From JBGASG01 sp046328035 (GTDB lineage: Bacteria > Cyanobacteriota > Vampirovibrionia > Obscuribacterales > Obscuribacteraceae): 64,000 nucleotides of DNA. Numbering within the stretch: position 1 is the stretch's first letter; every line of letters starts with the position of its first letter. The DNA lies in contig JAXLXI010000004.1 of the NCBI GenBank assembly GCA_046328035.1, forward strand, positions 62,001 through 126,000. Direction: 5' to 3'. Under the pieces are notes generated by a model. The model had not been told where the DNA came from and searched no databases. It worked only from the letters and a program-made list of their open reading frames with translations. Positions 18,436-27,243 of this stretch are shown piece after piece. The translations under genes were made by a program, and so were the position numbers.

Positions 18436-18927
18436 ATGAGCGGTATTTTCGAGAAGTGCGCTAGATGCGGAGCGACGGTCAGCCCGACCAGAGCCTGCCC
18501 CTATTGCATTGCCGAATTCGGCTCCAGTTCGCAGGGCGACAATGGCGGTTCCAGCCCGGGAGCCCATGGCGGAGTGCCCAATCCGCAGACCGAAACTCTG
18601 GAAGACATTCTTTCTAAGTCGAGCAACCTGCGCGCGCCTTCGGGCATGGCAATGCTGATCAATAGAGACACTTCAGAGCGCTTTCCGCTGGCTCAATCAG
18701 TATCGAAGATAGGTCGAGACAAGGCCAACAATATCTCCCTGCACAACGACAGCTACGTGTCCCGCCACCATGCCTGGGTGCTCTTCATCAAAGGCAGCTA
18801 CTGGGTGGAGGACCTTGGTTCTACCAACGGCACCTTGCTCAACGACGAGCTGCTTTCCGAGCGCAAACAGATTTTCCCGGGCGATCGCATAAAAATCGGC
18901 AGAACCGAACTGGTTTTCGAGCTTTAA
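18436..18927 (+). CDS. Zinc-ribbon + FHA domain protein
   Basis: A 163-aa protein. Residues 8-24 carry two CxxC knuckles (CARCGA and CPYC), followed by a Gly/Ser-rich linker and an FHA domain at about 88-160: KIGRDKANNISL, SYVSRHHAWV, DLGSTNGTLLN and DRIKIGRTELVFEL. FHA domains bind phosphothreonine; the key Arg, Ser-Arg-His and Asn residues are present. Position after PP2C suggests it reads the marks set by the local kinases. No good ribosome site is visible. Confidence 0.88.
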   Translation: MSGIFEKCARCGATVSPTRACPYCIAEFGSSSQGDNGGSSPGAHGGVPNPQTETLEDILSKSSNLRAPSGMAMLINRDTSERFPLAQSVSKIGRDKANNISLHNDSYVSRHHAWVLFIKGSYWVEDLGSTNGTLLNDELLSERKQIFPGDRIKIGRTELVFEL

Positions 18928-18994
18928 CTGCGGTTGCCTAAACGCATCTAACATGCCCGCGCACAGTCCACACCACAGGTGGTGCTGAGCCTTC

Positions 18995-19003
18995 TGATAA
19001 AAT
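18995..19003 (+). promoter_or_regulatory. Extended -10 promoter for maf, likely leaderless
   Basis: TGATAAAAT matches the extended -10 consensus and ends nine bases before ATG 19013. Transcription would start at or within a few bases of the start codon. Confidence 0.45.
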
Positions 19004-19012
19004 TGGGCGTCT

Positions 19013-19678
19013 ATGGTGTTTCAAATGGCTGACATCGCATTCAATTCGGTTGGCGATAGTACCCAGAACCAGCGGCGTGTTCCGCGCCTGGTACTGGCAT
19101 CTCAGTCGCCACGGCGCATCGACCTGCTGCACGCGCTGGGCTTGCGCTTTGAGGTGATTCCCAGCCAGGCTGACGAAACTATCGAGCCCGGCGAAGACCC
19201 GGCAGCCATGGTGCGCCGGCTGGCACAGAAGAAAGCCGATGAAGTGGCCACGCGCCTCAGTGAGGTCGGCAGCGAATCTGTAGTGCTGGGCGCCGACACC
19301 ACGGTCGCCCTGGACGGTGAGTCGCTGGGCAAGCCGGAATCGCGCGAGGAAGTGGTGAAGGTACTGCGCCGCCTCTCGGGCAAATCCCACGAAGTTTACA
19401 CGGCGGTGGCGCTGATTTGCCTGCCGCGCAAGGAAGTGCTTCTTGACCACCAGGTGACGCGCGTCTATTTCCGCGAATTACGCGACGCCGAGATCAGGGC
19501 GTATGCACAGCTGGACGAGCCCATGGACAAAGCCGGATCCTACGCACTGCAAGGCGTCGCTTCCTGCTTTGTGGAAAAAATCGAAGGCTGCTACACGAAT
19601 GTGATCGGGCTGCCGATACCACTGACGGTATCAATGCTGCGCAAAACCGGGATGCGCGTTCTCGACATCCCCACCTGA
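19013..19678 (+). CDS. maf: Maf-family nucleotide pyrophosphatase
   Basis: A house-cleaning dTTP/UTP pyrophosphatase family. The 221-aa protein has LVLASQSPRRIDLL, the DETIEPGEDP stretch, VLGADTTVALDG (catalytic Asp), LGKPESREE and a C-terminal YTNVIGLPI. The N-terminus is about 20 residues longer than typical; ATG 19025 is an alternative. The next gene starts on its stop codon (TGATG), so the pair is coupled. Confidence 0.88.
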   Translation: MVFQMADIAFNSVGDSTQNQRRVPRLVLASQSPRRIDLLHALGLRFEVIPSQADETIEPGEDPAAMVRRLAQKKADEVATRLSEVGSESVVLGADTTVALDGESLGKPESREEVVKVLRRLSGKSHEVYTAVALICLPRKEVLLDHQVTRVYFRELRDAEIRAYAQLDEPMDKAGSYALQGVASCFVEKIEGCYTNVIGLPIPLTVSMLRKTGMRVLDIPT

Positions 19679-20835
19679 TGGCCATAGAGACCTCCGCCTC
19701 CGAAAGACTGAAGCGCGAGCTGCAAGGCTTTCGGTTTTGCTTTCCGATTATGGATAGACTCGGGGAGTTTCTGGATTCAGATCAAAACAATCACCTGCGC
19801 GGAAAAGTGATCGGCTGGCACTGCCACCTGACCTCGATCACCGCGGCCACTGCGCAAGTGATGGTGACCGCCGGTGTACGTCTGTTTCTTTCCGAGTGCA
19901 ACCCGCACACCACCGACCATGACTCGGTGTCCTACATGCAGAGCCTGGGTGCGCAAGTTTTTACCGGCGCCCAATCAGTCGAGAAGGTGCTGGCGTCCGC
20001 GCCGGTTTTGACCTCGGACACCGGCTTCGTGCTCACCCGGGCGGCTATTGCCGGCGGGTGCCTGCCCTTCGCCGGCAACGAAATCACCAGCTCGGGCGTG
20101 AGCGCCTTACGTGCACTGCCGGCGGTGCCAATGCCGGTGATCAACATCAACGATGGGCAACTCAAACATAATATCGAAAACTTTCATGGTGTCGGCGATG
20201 GTGTCATCGACGCGCTCTTCAAGTTAACCGGCAGAGTCTGGTCAGGTCGACCGGTAGCCGTTCTCGGCTACGGCCGCGTCGGCGCCGGGGTAGCCCGTTA
20301 CTTGCAGCAGCTGGGGGCAGTGGTGGCGATCGTGGAAGTCGATCCGGTGCGTCAATTGATGGCGCATTATGACGGTTTTGCGCTGACATCGCTGGCACAA
20401 GCGCTGCCCCAATGCGAGCTTTTGATAACCGCCAGCGGCAGTCGATCGCCTGTGCCGGAGCAGCTCTGGCACACCGCCCGGCCCGGCATGGTGGTTTTGA
20501 ATGTGGCACACTTCGCCAGCGAACTGGATTCTCTTAAAGAAACCGCCACTGCTGTGACGCCTTTCAGTGAACATCTGGAACGTGTGCAGTTAGAGGGGAC
20601 GCATGTGCTCATGGCTACGTCCGGCAGCCCAGCGAACGTGGTCATGCTCACCGGCTCCGCCGAACCATGCCTGATTCATCTGACCACCGAAATGCTTTCG
20701 CTTAACTACCTGGGCGCCCTTCTGGACAGAGGCGAGAGCTTGCCTGCCGGCGAACACAAAGTTCCATATGAAGTTGAGCGACAGTCGAGCCTGCTGGCTC
20801 TGGCGGCACTGGACGGCAGCGCCGCGCAGCCCTAG
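19678..20835 (+). CDS. Divergent S-adenosylhomocysteine hydrolase-like protein
   Basis: A 385-aa protein aligning by motif with SAH hydrolase: HCHLTSITAATAQ (His 50), DTGFVLT (Asp 114), NEITSSGVSAL (Glu 135), NINDGQLKHNIEN (Lys 163) and a NAD-binding GYGRVGAGVARYL. The position of the canonical catalytic Asp in the NDSVTKxKFDN motif is Glu 167. The Cys after it, the usual DDGGD loop and the long C-terminal tail with the NAD-contacting Lys/Tyr are missing or altered. It may hydrolyse a different thioether or nucleoside substrate. It is coupled to maf. Confidence 0.7.
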   Translation: MAIETSASERLKRELQGFRFCFPIMDRLGEFLDSDQNNHLRGKVIGWHCHLTSITAATAQVMVTAGVRLFLSECNPHTTDHDSVSYMQSLGAQVFTGAQSVEKVLASAPVLTSDTGFVLTRAAIAGGCLPFAGNEITSSGVSALRALPAVPMPVININDGQLKHNIENFHGVGDGVIDALFKLTGRVWSGRPVAVLGYGRVGAGVARYLQQLGAVVAIVEVDPVRQLMAHYDGFALTSLAQALPQCELLITASGSRSPVPEQLWHTARPGMVVLNVAHFASELDSLKETATAVTPFSEHLERVQLEGTHVLMATSGSPANVVMLTGSAEPCLIHLTTEMLSLNYLGALLDRGESLPAGEHKVPYEVERQSSLLALAALDGSAAQP

Positions 20836-20940
20836 AAAGAGTTAAGAACACCGGGTTTTCCGCCCAAGACAAGGCGCTTGGAGACGTGTTAACCTGAGCT
20901 AGTTATGGTTGGATCGGCTTAAAATCAAGCAAGGTGTGAC

Positions 20941-21471
20941 ATGCGCGCTCGCTCTGTTTCGCTTGTTGTTGGCTGCCTGATGGCTATGGGCGCCGGTTTC
21001 CCGGCTCTGTCCGCCGATGACGGCTCGTCCTCGATGGATTCCATATGGCTGGATGCCCCGCAGCCGGCGCCTGCCGGCGAATCGCCCAATCCGGCATCGC
21101 CGAAGCCCACGACGACGACGACTCCCAAATCCAACAAGACCAAGTCCAGCCCCGCTTCTAAAGAATCGAAAGAAGCTAAAGAGTCTAAAGAATCTAAAGA
21201 GCCGGCCGCCGTCGCCCCGTCATTAACACCCGCACCGGCTATCGAAACTTCGGCCGATTCAGCCGCCGGCACCACCGCCGCTCCGTCCACCGCCACCACA
21301 ACCGGCGGTGCCGCGCCCGCCGAAACGCCGCCCAACACTGTTGCCCCCATGGTCACGCTCGATTACTTCAAGACCAGCTCGCTGGTCACAAAGGCGGCTG
21401 GCCTGGTGTCGGTCCCTTCAAAGAAGAAGGCTCACCGCTCGACCTCAGCGACCCTAACGGCAACCGCTTGA
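20941..21471 (+). CDS. Secreted Thr/Pro/Ala-rich protein, N-terminal part (frameshifted)
   Basis: A signal peptide (residues 1-24, VVGCLMAMGAGFPALSA) precedes a long low-complexity region rich in Pro, Thr, Ala and SKE repeats. The first folded-looking stretch begins about residue 137 (VTLDYFKTSSLV). The frame then runs into a Lys/Ser/Thr tail and stops at 21471. Another frame open across 21411-21471 encodes a natural continuation into the next ORF. I infer that this and the following ORF are one gene broken between about 21391 and 21411. A TAAAAT box is at 20920-20925. Confidence 0.65.
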   Translation: MRARSVSLVVGCLMAMGAGFPALSADDGSSSMDSIWLDAPQPAPAGESPNPASPKPTTTTTPKSNKTKSSPASKESKEAKESKESKEPAAVAPSLTPAPAIETSADSAAGTTAAPSTATTTGGAAPAETPPNTVAPMVTLDYFKTSSLVTKAAGLVSVPSKKKAHRSTSATLTATA

Positions 21472-22394
21472 AAGTGGACGTGAGCGGCACACAAGTGACC
21501 CGCGCCGAACTAAATTTGCAAAAGCCGAGCAGTGATTTCCTGGACGTGCAAATGAACGCCGACTTTCTGCTCGAATCGGTAGGCGTGAAACCTAAGAAGA
21601 TCGTCGAGTTCAACGAGCAGCTGGAAAAGAATCGCACCCTCGTCACCAAGGGCGATGGCATGCCGAACATGACCGTCGGCAGATATTTTGTAGCCATCCA
21701 GAAGTCGGCTGCTGATTCCTCAGCGCTGGCCATCTCCGTGAATAGCTTGGATGCCGATCGGTCGGCTCTGCAAGCTCATTCAGTCTCGCCGGAAACACCT
21801 CCGCAAACCCCGGGCAACAAAATCGCCGGCATTTTCGGTCTGAACAAGACGCCGCAAACCTCGCCCACCACAACGCAGCCAGCCAAAACACAGCCGGTCA
21901 AGACGACTCCCGCCAAGACTACGCCGCCCGCCACCACCGGTGGCAGCACCGCTGCGGCATCTCCAGGCGGCGATTTGAAAGAAACATTCCAGACTCTCGT
22001 GCGCAACTGGCAAAACCTGAAGAAGACTGCCGTCCGTCAGAAACAGACCGGCGAACTGTCACAGTTTCTCGCCGGGCAGGCGCTCTCCCGCCAGACTACC
22101 GCCATCAAGTGGTTGGTCGACAACAAGCAGTATTACGACATCACTCCGCAATCGGTAGTGGTGGAGAAAGTCTCACCGGTGACTGCCGGCAGCGACAAAA
22201 AGTTCCTCGTGGCAACAGTCATCAAAGAACACAGCAAACGCTGTGAAGACGCCGGCAAAGTCGTCCTCGACAAAGACGACACTTACAAAGTCAATTACAC
22301 CATTGAGAAGATCGGCGACCGCTGGTTTATCGTCGACTCGGCGGTGCCCAGCGCAACGGCCAAGCCCGCGGCGGGCGGCAAGACGGGCCGATAA
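21468..22394 (+). CDS. Secreted protein, C-terminal part of the frameshifted gene
   Basis: A 308-aa ORF without its own signal peptide or ribosome site. The same frame is open back to before 21411, where it reads GPFKEEGSPLDLSDPNGNRL and so directly continues the preceding ORF. The visible parts are a folded region (about 1-90), a Pro/Thr-rich linker (about 105-160) and a C-terminal domain (about 165-295) ending in DRWFIVDSAVP, a pattern seen in extracytoplasmic NTF2-like folds. Family not recognised. The M23 peptidase gene starts three bases after its stop. Confidence 0.65.
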   Translation: MKVDVSGTQVTRAELNLQKPSSDFLDVQMNADFLLESVGVKPKKIVEFNEQLEKNRTLVTKGDGMPNMTVGRYFVAIQKSAADSSALAISVNSLDADRSALQAHSVSPETPPQTPGNKIAGIFGLNKTPQTSPTTTQPAKTQPVKTTPAKTTPPATTGGSTAAASPGGDLKETFQTLVRNWQNLKKTAVRQKQTGELSQFLAGQALSRQTTAIKWLVDNKQYYDITPQSVVVEKVSPVTAGSDKKFLVATVIKEHSKRCEDAGKVVLDKDDTYKVNYTIEKIGDRWFIVDSAVPSATAKPAAGGKTGR

Positions 22395-22397
22395 CCG

Positions 22398-23981
22398 ATG
22401 AAGCCCGGTCGCACCCCGAGACGCCATCTGCTTCTCTTGAGCGCCACCGCGGCAGTAGCTCTGGCCGCGTCGATGCTTTTGACGGGGCGCGCGGCGATAC
22501 CGCAAGTGATGGCACAAGAGCGTGGCAGAGGTCTTTCCATCTCCGATCACACCGGCAAACCGCTGGCACCAAGTGCGGTGCTGCGCGTCGGCAAGGACGT
22601 CTATTTCTTGACCCCCAACGATATCTGGTTTGTTGAAAATGCCACCGACTTCCTGCCGCCTTTGCAGCAACTGCGCGCGCGCCCAATCACACCCGCCAAA
22701 GGCAAAGTCAACAGCATTCCGCTGCATGAATTGAGTGACTTCGCCTACGTGCCGAAGCGCAACAGCATCGCCGTGCTGGACAAAACAGGTGATGTCTTTG
22801 AATACGCGCTGTCCACAAAAAAGTGGAGCCTGCTCATGGACAGCGCACAGTCGGCCGGCGAACCTGACTATGTGGAGCTGTGCGCGGCAGCGGAGTATGT
22901 TTGTCTCCTCGATCCTGAGCTAAATCAACTTCTGCGCCTGCCGGGAGCCAACCGCGTTTTCTCCGGAACGGCGCCGTGGCGCGTGCGCAAGGGCGATGTC
23001 AGTGTCGCCGACGGCGTGGCTATTGCATACGATGGTGCCGCCCTCGTATTGCATCGCAACGGACGGATCACCACCTTCGGGACAGGCGGCAAAGCCCAGT
23101 CCAAATTGGACTGGAAGCCACCGGCGCATGTGCGACCTTCACGTTTTTATGCCTGCGCCAACGGCGGACCTCTCTACATCGTCGATCGCGAAAACAACCG
23201 CGTGCTGGCATTGATTCGCTCCAATCAGAAACTGTCCTGGCAACAATATCTCTTCGGTGCCGACAGCGATCTGCGCGGATTGATCCCCGGACAGAATGCA
23301 TTCTGGATTCTCGATCGCAATAAGCTGATTTTGCGCAGTCTTGCTGATGTGGATGAGCCGGATGCCAAACCCAATTCGCGGGTTCTTGACGAGCGTCTCG
23401 CAGGCTTTGCTATGCCGATCAAGAATGGCGCTCTGCCTCGACATCCTGGCGTATTTCCGGGTTCACGCCGCCTCTACAGGCGGGGCATTCACGCTGGGCT
23501 GGATCTGTTTCATGACCCCGGCTGCGGTACCAACGTAAAAATGGATACACCGGTGCTGGCGGTAGAAAGCGGCACCGTCATCCGCGCCGACTGGGGATAT
23601 AAGGATCTGCCGCCGGCGCAGTACTGGGCGAAAATTCAAGCCTGCCGCAGCCAACATGACTGCTCGGAAATCAACGAGAATTTTTTCCGCGGACGGCAAA
23701 TCGAAATCGACCATGGCAACGGCGTGATTACTCGTTACGCGCACTTGAATGGAATCAAGAAGGGATTGAAAGTAGGCGCCAGGGTGTCAAGGGGAGAGCA
23801 TATAGGCTATGTGGGCGTTTCAGGCACCAGCAACACGTTGCCAGGACATCCCAAGTATCCGCATCTGCACTTCGAAGTTTGGATTGACGGAAAATACCTG
23901 GGTTATGGTTTGACTCCGGAAGAAACAATTTGCCAATTTGAGGATATATTTGGAGCAATCTGCAAGCGAGGCGGTTCATGA
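22398..23981 (+). CDS. M23-family metallopeptidase with beta-propeller-like N-terminal region
   Basis: A 527-aa exported protein. An N-terminal membrane or signal segment (about 10-35) is followed by about 300 residues of repeated beta-strand pattern and a C-terminal LytM/M23 domain (about 345-500). The zinc ligands are visible: HAGLDLF (HxxxD), then RYAHLNG and HLHFEVW. M23 enzymes cut peptidoglycan cross-links. The C-terminal domain has an insert around the Cys-containing segment (CRSQHDC), possibly a disulfide. It overlaps the next gene by 4 bp (ATGA). Confidence 0.85.
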   Translation: MKPGRTPRRHLLLLSATAAVALAASMLLTGRAAIPQVMAQERGRGLSISDHTGKPLAPSAVLRVGKDVYFLTPNDIWFVENATDFLPPLQQLRARPITPAKGKVNSIPLHELSDFAYVPKRNSIAVLDKTGDVFEYALSTKKWSLLMDSAQSAGEPDYVELCAAAEYVCLLDPELNQLLRLPGANRVFSGTAPWRVRKGDVSVADGVAIAYDGAALVLHRNGRITTFGTGGKAQSKLDWKPPAHVRPSRFYACANGGPLYIVDRENNRVLALIRSNQKLSWQQYLFGADSDLRGLIPGQNAFWILDRNKLILRSLADVDEPDAKPNSRVLDERLAGFAMPIKNGALPRHPGVFPGSRRLYRRGIHAGLDLFHDPGCGTNVKMDTPVLAVESGTVIRADWGYKDLPPAQYWAKIQACRSQHDCSEINENFFRGRQIEIDHGNGVITRYAHLNGIKKGLKVGARVSRGEHIGYVGVSGTSNTLPGHPKYPHLHFEVWIDGKYLGYGLTPEETICQFEDIFGAICKRGGS

Positions 23982-26623
23982 ATACGGATAAACCAACATC
24001 TGAATTGGGACACGGCATCACTTTTCTTATGGTGGCACTGTCTATCACCATCGGCATGTCGCAAACTGCGGCCGATGCATCCAGCAAGGACCGTTCCAGA
24101 CACCAGGCTATTCCCAAGTCGGCGAAGGTGGCACTGAAGATCGCCACCAAAGAAAAAATTGCCGCCAACGAAAAAGACGCCAAGGCTGATAACGAAAAAG
24201 ACAAAGACAAGAAAGACGCCAAAATCGACAAGGACGTAAAGTCCGATAAAGGCAAAGCCAAGGAAGAAAAGAAAGCCGCCGAAGATAAGGCGAAAGCCGA
24301 CGCCAAAGCAGCCAAAAAAGACGCTAAAGATTCAAAAGACTCAAAAGACGCTAAAGACGCTAAAGACGAGAAAGCGGAAGGCAAGGGTTTCTTCAAAGGC
24401 ATTTTCGGCAAGGAAGAAGAAGGCAAAAATGCCGCCGCCAAAGACAGCAAGCCCGAAACCTCACCAGCCGCCAGCAAGTCTCCGGCTGCCGGCGATGACG
24501 CCGCCGGCGGTGCCGCGGCAGCGACACCACCGGCAGTGCCGGCCGCACCGGCAACACCAGCGCCGGCCGCAGCCAAGCCGGCTGCCCAGGTCGCCACTGA
24601 CAGCGCTACGGGAGCCGAGCCGAAATATATTCCGGATGCCGCTTTGATCAGCATTCTCAAGGACATAAGCAAGAGCCTGGCGGACAACGACGATATCAAA
24701 AACATCGAGGATCCGGCTCAGAAAGTGGCGATCAAATTGGCCGCCGACACGCTCAGTAAAGCGCTCGCCGATCCGGATCTCGGAACCAACCGGATCATCG
24801 CCACCGAAGACCGCCCTCGCGTGGAGACTCGCCTGGTCGCCGAGACCTGGGATTCGCAACTGGTACAGCTGGGTCCCAATTGCACGGCATCGTTGTCTAC
24901 GTTGTGGGCGAAGCGGGCCAACGGACTGGTAAACATTTCCATCGCAGGCACCTGCGGATGCAAGGCTGTTCCCGGTGGAACCACCGACACCAAGATCGGT
25001 GAGTGGATTGTCGTGTTGACCGGTAAGTCCGCCATCGATAAAGGATTTGACATTCAGACCCAGCAGGAGGTGCCCTTCTGGTTCGGCAAGCTGAGTGGAT
25101 TTACGGTCGAAGCAACCGTTTGCTCACAGGAGGCACAGGAAACCGGAAAAAAGCCTCAGTCGCCAGCACTGGTTCTCAAATCAGTGCTGACGGAACGCGG
25201 TCGCAAGCACCTGGAAGCCGTGACGGCATGGCAAAGCGCTCAGAAGCTGGCAATCTTGCAAGCGGAGCAAGAACGCACACGCACTGAAGAAGAAGCCAAA
25301 CTGGCAGCCGAAGTCAAAGCTAAAGAACAAGACCGGCTGTCCATGGAGGCAAAAATCGCCGCCGAGAAAGAGCGCCTTGAAAATGAGGTGCGCGCTAAGC
25401 TGGCTGCCGAAGCGGCGCTCAAGGCAGTAGCCGAGCAAAAGGCTAAGGAACTGGCGGAAGCGGAAGCGCGCTCCAAAATGGACGAAAAGGCGAAAGCGGA
25501 AGCAGCAGCAGCAGAAGCCGAAGCCAAAGCGAAAGCCGAAGAAGAGGCAAAAGCCAAACTAGAGGCCGAGGCAAAAGCCAAAGTAGAAGCGGAAGCAAAA
25601 GCCAAGGCTGAAGCCGAGGCAAAAGTTAAAGCAGAAGCCGAAGCCAAAGCGGAGATAGAGGCCAAGGCTAAAGCGGAAGCGAAAGCCAAGGAAGAAGCCG
25701 AAGCAAAAGCCAAAGCCGAAGAAGACGCGGCCAGGGCAAAAGTTGCTGCCACTACCCCCAGTACCAATTACAACTACGGCAGCCGCACCTGGGACAGCCC
25801 GGCGCCGGTGCAAGCAAGCGGGCTGCCTAAATCAGGCAGCGGCAAGACTACGTTGCTCGTCCCAGACCGCGCAGTCGCCGGACAGTATGTGACCGCGGCG
25901 GCAGTGAATGAAAGCAACGTCGGCGAATCATACGTCGAACTGGCATTCAACGGTGCCGCCTTGACGACAGCCAATGACGGCACCGTTCATTACATGGTGC
26001 CGGAAGATTCAGCGCCTGGTCCGACGATGGTCGTCACCCTGCCCGGCAATCCTCTGGATGCACCGAGATCTATGGAAGTTTTGCAACCGCTGATGGTGCC
26101 GGCAACCCAGCAGGTGCCGCGCATTGATAAAGCCAACCCGATGGTGGCGGCCGGCGAAGTATTGACGATCGACGGTCACAGCTTCGATGGAGTCGGCGAC
26201 AACAATCGCGTTATTGTGGATGGTGCCGGCGATGCCAAAGTATTGGCCGCCTCACCAGTGCAACTAAAAGTGGAGTTGCCGCGCGGTATCGCCGCCGGTC
26301 GCCATTCAATCAGCATCAGCACAGCCGGACTGCGCAGCAATCCGATCTTCGTGGATGTCGTCTCGGTGCGCATCGATACACTCGGCAAAGATGACCTGAA
26401 AAGAATCAAAGTTTGCGTTCTCGGCACTCAAAATAAAGTGACGCTTAAGTTAACCAATCGCTCTCCCGAGGTGGTGAGATTGGCCAAAGGCGACGAGCAA
26501 TTCGTGACGACAGCAGGCGGCACCGATAACTATGCAATGGTGACCGCCCAGCGCGTCGGCAAAGGCGCGGTAAACATCAACACCCGGGTCGAGCCCCCTA
26601 CAGCAGTCAGCCGCGCGTATTAG
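23978..26623 (+). CDS. Large Lys/Ala/Glu-rich coiled-coil protein with C-terminal IPT/Ig-like domains
   Basis: 881 aa. A hydrophobic segment (about 14-32) suggests export. Next comes a Lys/Asp/Ala-rich low-complexity stretch (33-200) and a folded region with several Cys (about 220-420). A long Ala/Glu/Lys coiled coil of AKAEAEAKAKAE type follows (about 430-590), and then a beta-rich C-terminus. IPT/TIG-like motifs there are PMVAAGEVLTIDGHSFDGVG and LPRGIAAGRHSISIS. Coiled coil plus IPT suggests a periplasmic or surface structural protein. It is coupled to the M23 gene, so a peptidoglycan-associated role is plausible. The long Ala/Lys tracts make family assignment unreliable. Confidence 0.75.
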   Translation: MNTDKPTSELGHGITFLMVALSITIGMSQTAADASSKDRSRHQAIPKSAKVALKIATKEKIAANEKDAKADNEKDKDKKDAKIDKDVKSDKGKAKEEKKAAEDKAKADAKAAKKDAKDSKDSKDAKDAKDEKAEGKGFFKGIFGKEEEGKNAAAKDSKPETSPAASKSPAAGDDAAGGAAAATPPAVPAAPATPAPAAAKPAAQVATDSATGAEPKYIPDAALISILKDISKSLADNDDIKNIEDPAQKVAIKLAADTLSKALADPDLGTNRIIATEDRPRVETRLVAETWDSQLVQLGPNCTASLSTLWAKRANGLVNISIAGTCGCKAVPGGTTDTKIGEWIVVLTGKSAIDKGFDIQTQQEVPFWFGKLSGFTVEATVCSQEAQETGKKPQSPALVLKSVLTERGRKHLEAVTAWQSAQKLAILQAEQERTRTEEEAKLAAEVKAKEQDRLSMEAKIAAEKERLENEVRAKLAAEAALKAVAEQKAKELAEAEARSKMDEKAKAEAAAAEAEAKAKAEEEAKAKLEAEAKAKVEAEAKAKAEAEAKVKAEAEAKAEIEAKAKAEAKAKEEAEAKAKAEEDAARAKVAATTPSTNYNYGSRTWDSPAPVQASGLPKSGSGKTTLLVPDRAVAGQYVTAAAVNESNVGESYVELAFNGAALTTANDGTVHYMVPEDSAPGPTMVVTLPGNPLDAPRSMEVLQPLMVPATQQVPRIDKANPMVAAGEVLTIDGHSFDGVGDNNRVIVDGAGDAKVLAASPVQLKVELPRGIAAGRHSISISTAGLRSNPIFVDVVSVRIDTLGKDDLKRIKVCVLGTQNKVTLKLTNRSPEVVRLAKGDEQFVTTAGGTDNYAMVTAQRVGKGAVNINTRVEPPTAVSRAY

Positions 26624-26751
26624 GAACCCGGCTGCGGCGTATAGCCGAGAGGCGACCTTGACAATCTCCAGCAAGCCTGCTTGATAACAGTTCCTCAAGA
26701 AAGGCTTTGCCCCGACAGCCGCCGCCCGGCAACCGGGTTAAAATGGTCCGC

Positions 26752-27243
26752 ATGGCTAAAAAGACCAAGTCTGCAGAAGGGCCCATCAAAGACGCAGCAG
26801 CGTCGGCAACGTCTGCCACCCAACCATCGGTGCCGCAAACCGGCGCCGGGAAGACGAAAGTAGAGAAAGTAAACGCTTATCTGTCGACCGTGTCGACGAC
26901 GCTGGCGATTCTCGGTGGTGTGGGTACGCTAGGCGTCTGGCTCGCCGCAAACTTTTACACCGGTCTGGTGGAAGTGCGCCCGCAAGGACCCGCCGAGTTT
27001 GTAGAAGTGCGCGTCTACGATCAAAAAGGTGAATCGACGACGTTTCACAGCAAAAGATTTCCGCTCATGCCCGGTGAGTATCACCTCGAGATCAAGACGA
27101 GCGAGAATGCCCCTTTTCACGCCGACACCACGGTGCAATTCACCAAAACATCTGTCGTTGAAGTTCCTGCTCAACCAGACCTGGACAACGAATCAAAACG
27201 TCGCTGGTGGCAGATCTGGAAGAAGAAACCAGAACAATCATGA
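26752..27243 (+). CDS. Membrane-anchored protein with PEGA-like beta domain
   Basis: A 163-aa protein with a Lys/Ala-rich cytosolic head (1-45), one transmembrane helix (about 48-72, TLAILGGVGTLGVWLAANFY) and a small beta domain (VEVRVYDQKGESTTF, then FPLMPGEYHLEIKT) resembling PEGA-type modules. It ends in a Trp/Lys-rich tail. ATG 26752 follows a TAAAAT box by seven bases, so the message may be leaderless; ATG 26743 is an alternative. The stop overlaps the hemL start (ATGA), an odd pairing for a tetrapyrrole enzyme. Confidence 0.6.
   Translation: MAKKTKSAEGPIKDAAASATSATQPSVPQTGAGKTKVEKVNAYLSTVSTTLAILGGVGTLGVWLAANFYTGLVEVRPQGPAEFVEVRVYDQKGESTTFHSKRFPLMPGEYHLEIKTSENAPFHADTTVQFTKTSVVEVPAQPDLDNESKRRWWQIWKKKPEQS

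Noticed and set aside
21411..21435. Programmed -1 frameshift at the CAAAGAAGAAGG stretch
   Set aside because: It is not a recognised slippery heptamer, and the frame change must occur upstream of it to give the natural reading.
23755..24705. 316-codon minus ORF rich in Ala, Leu and Ser
   Set aside because: Produced by the low-complexity Lys/Ala/Glu codons of the 881-aa gene on the other strand.
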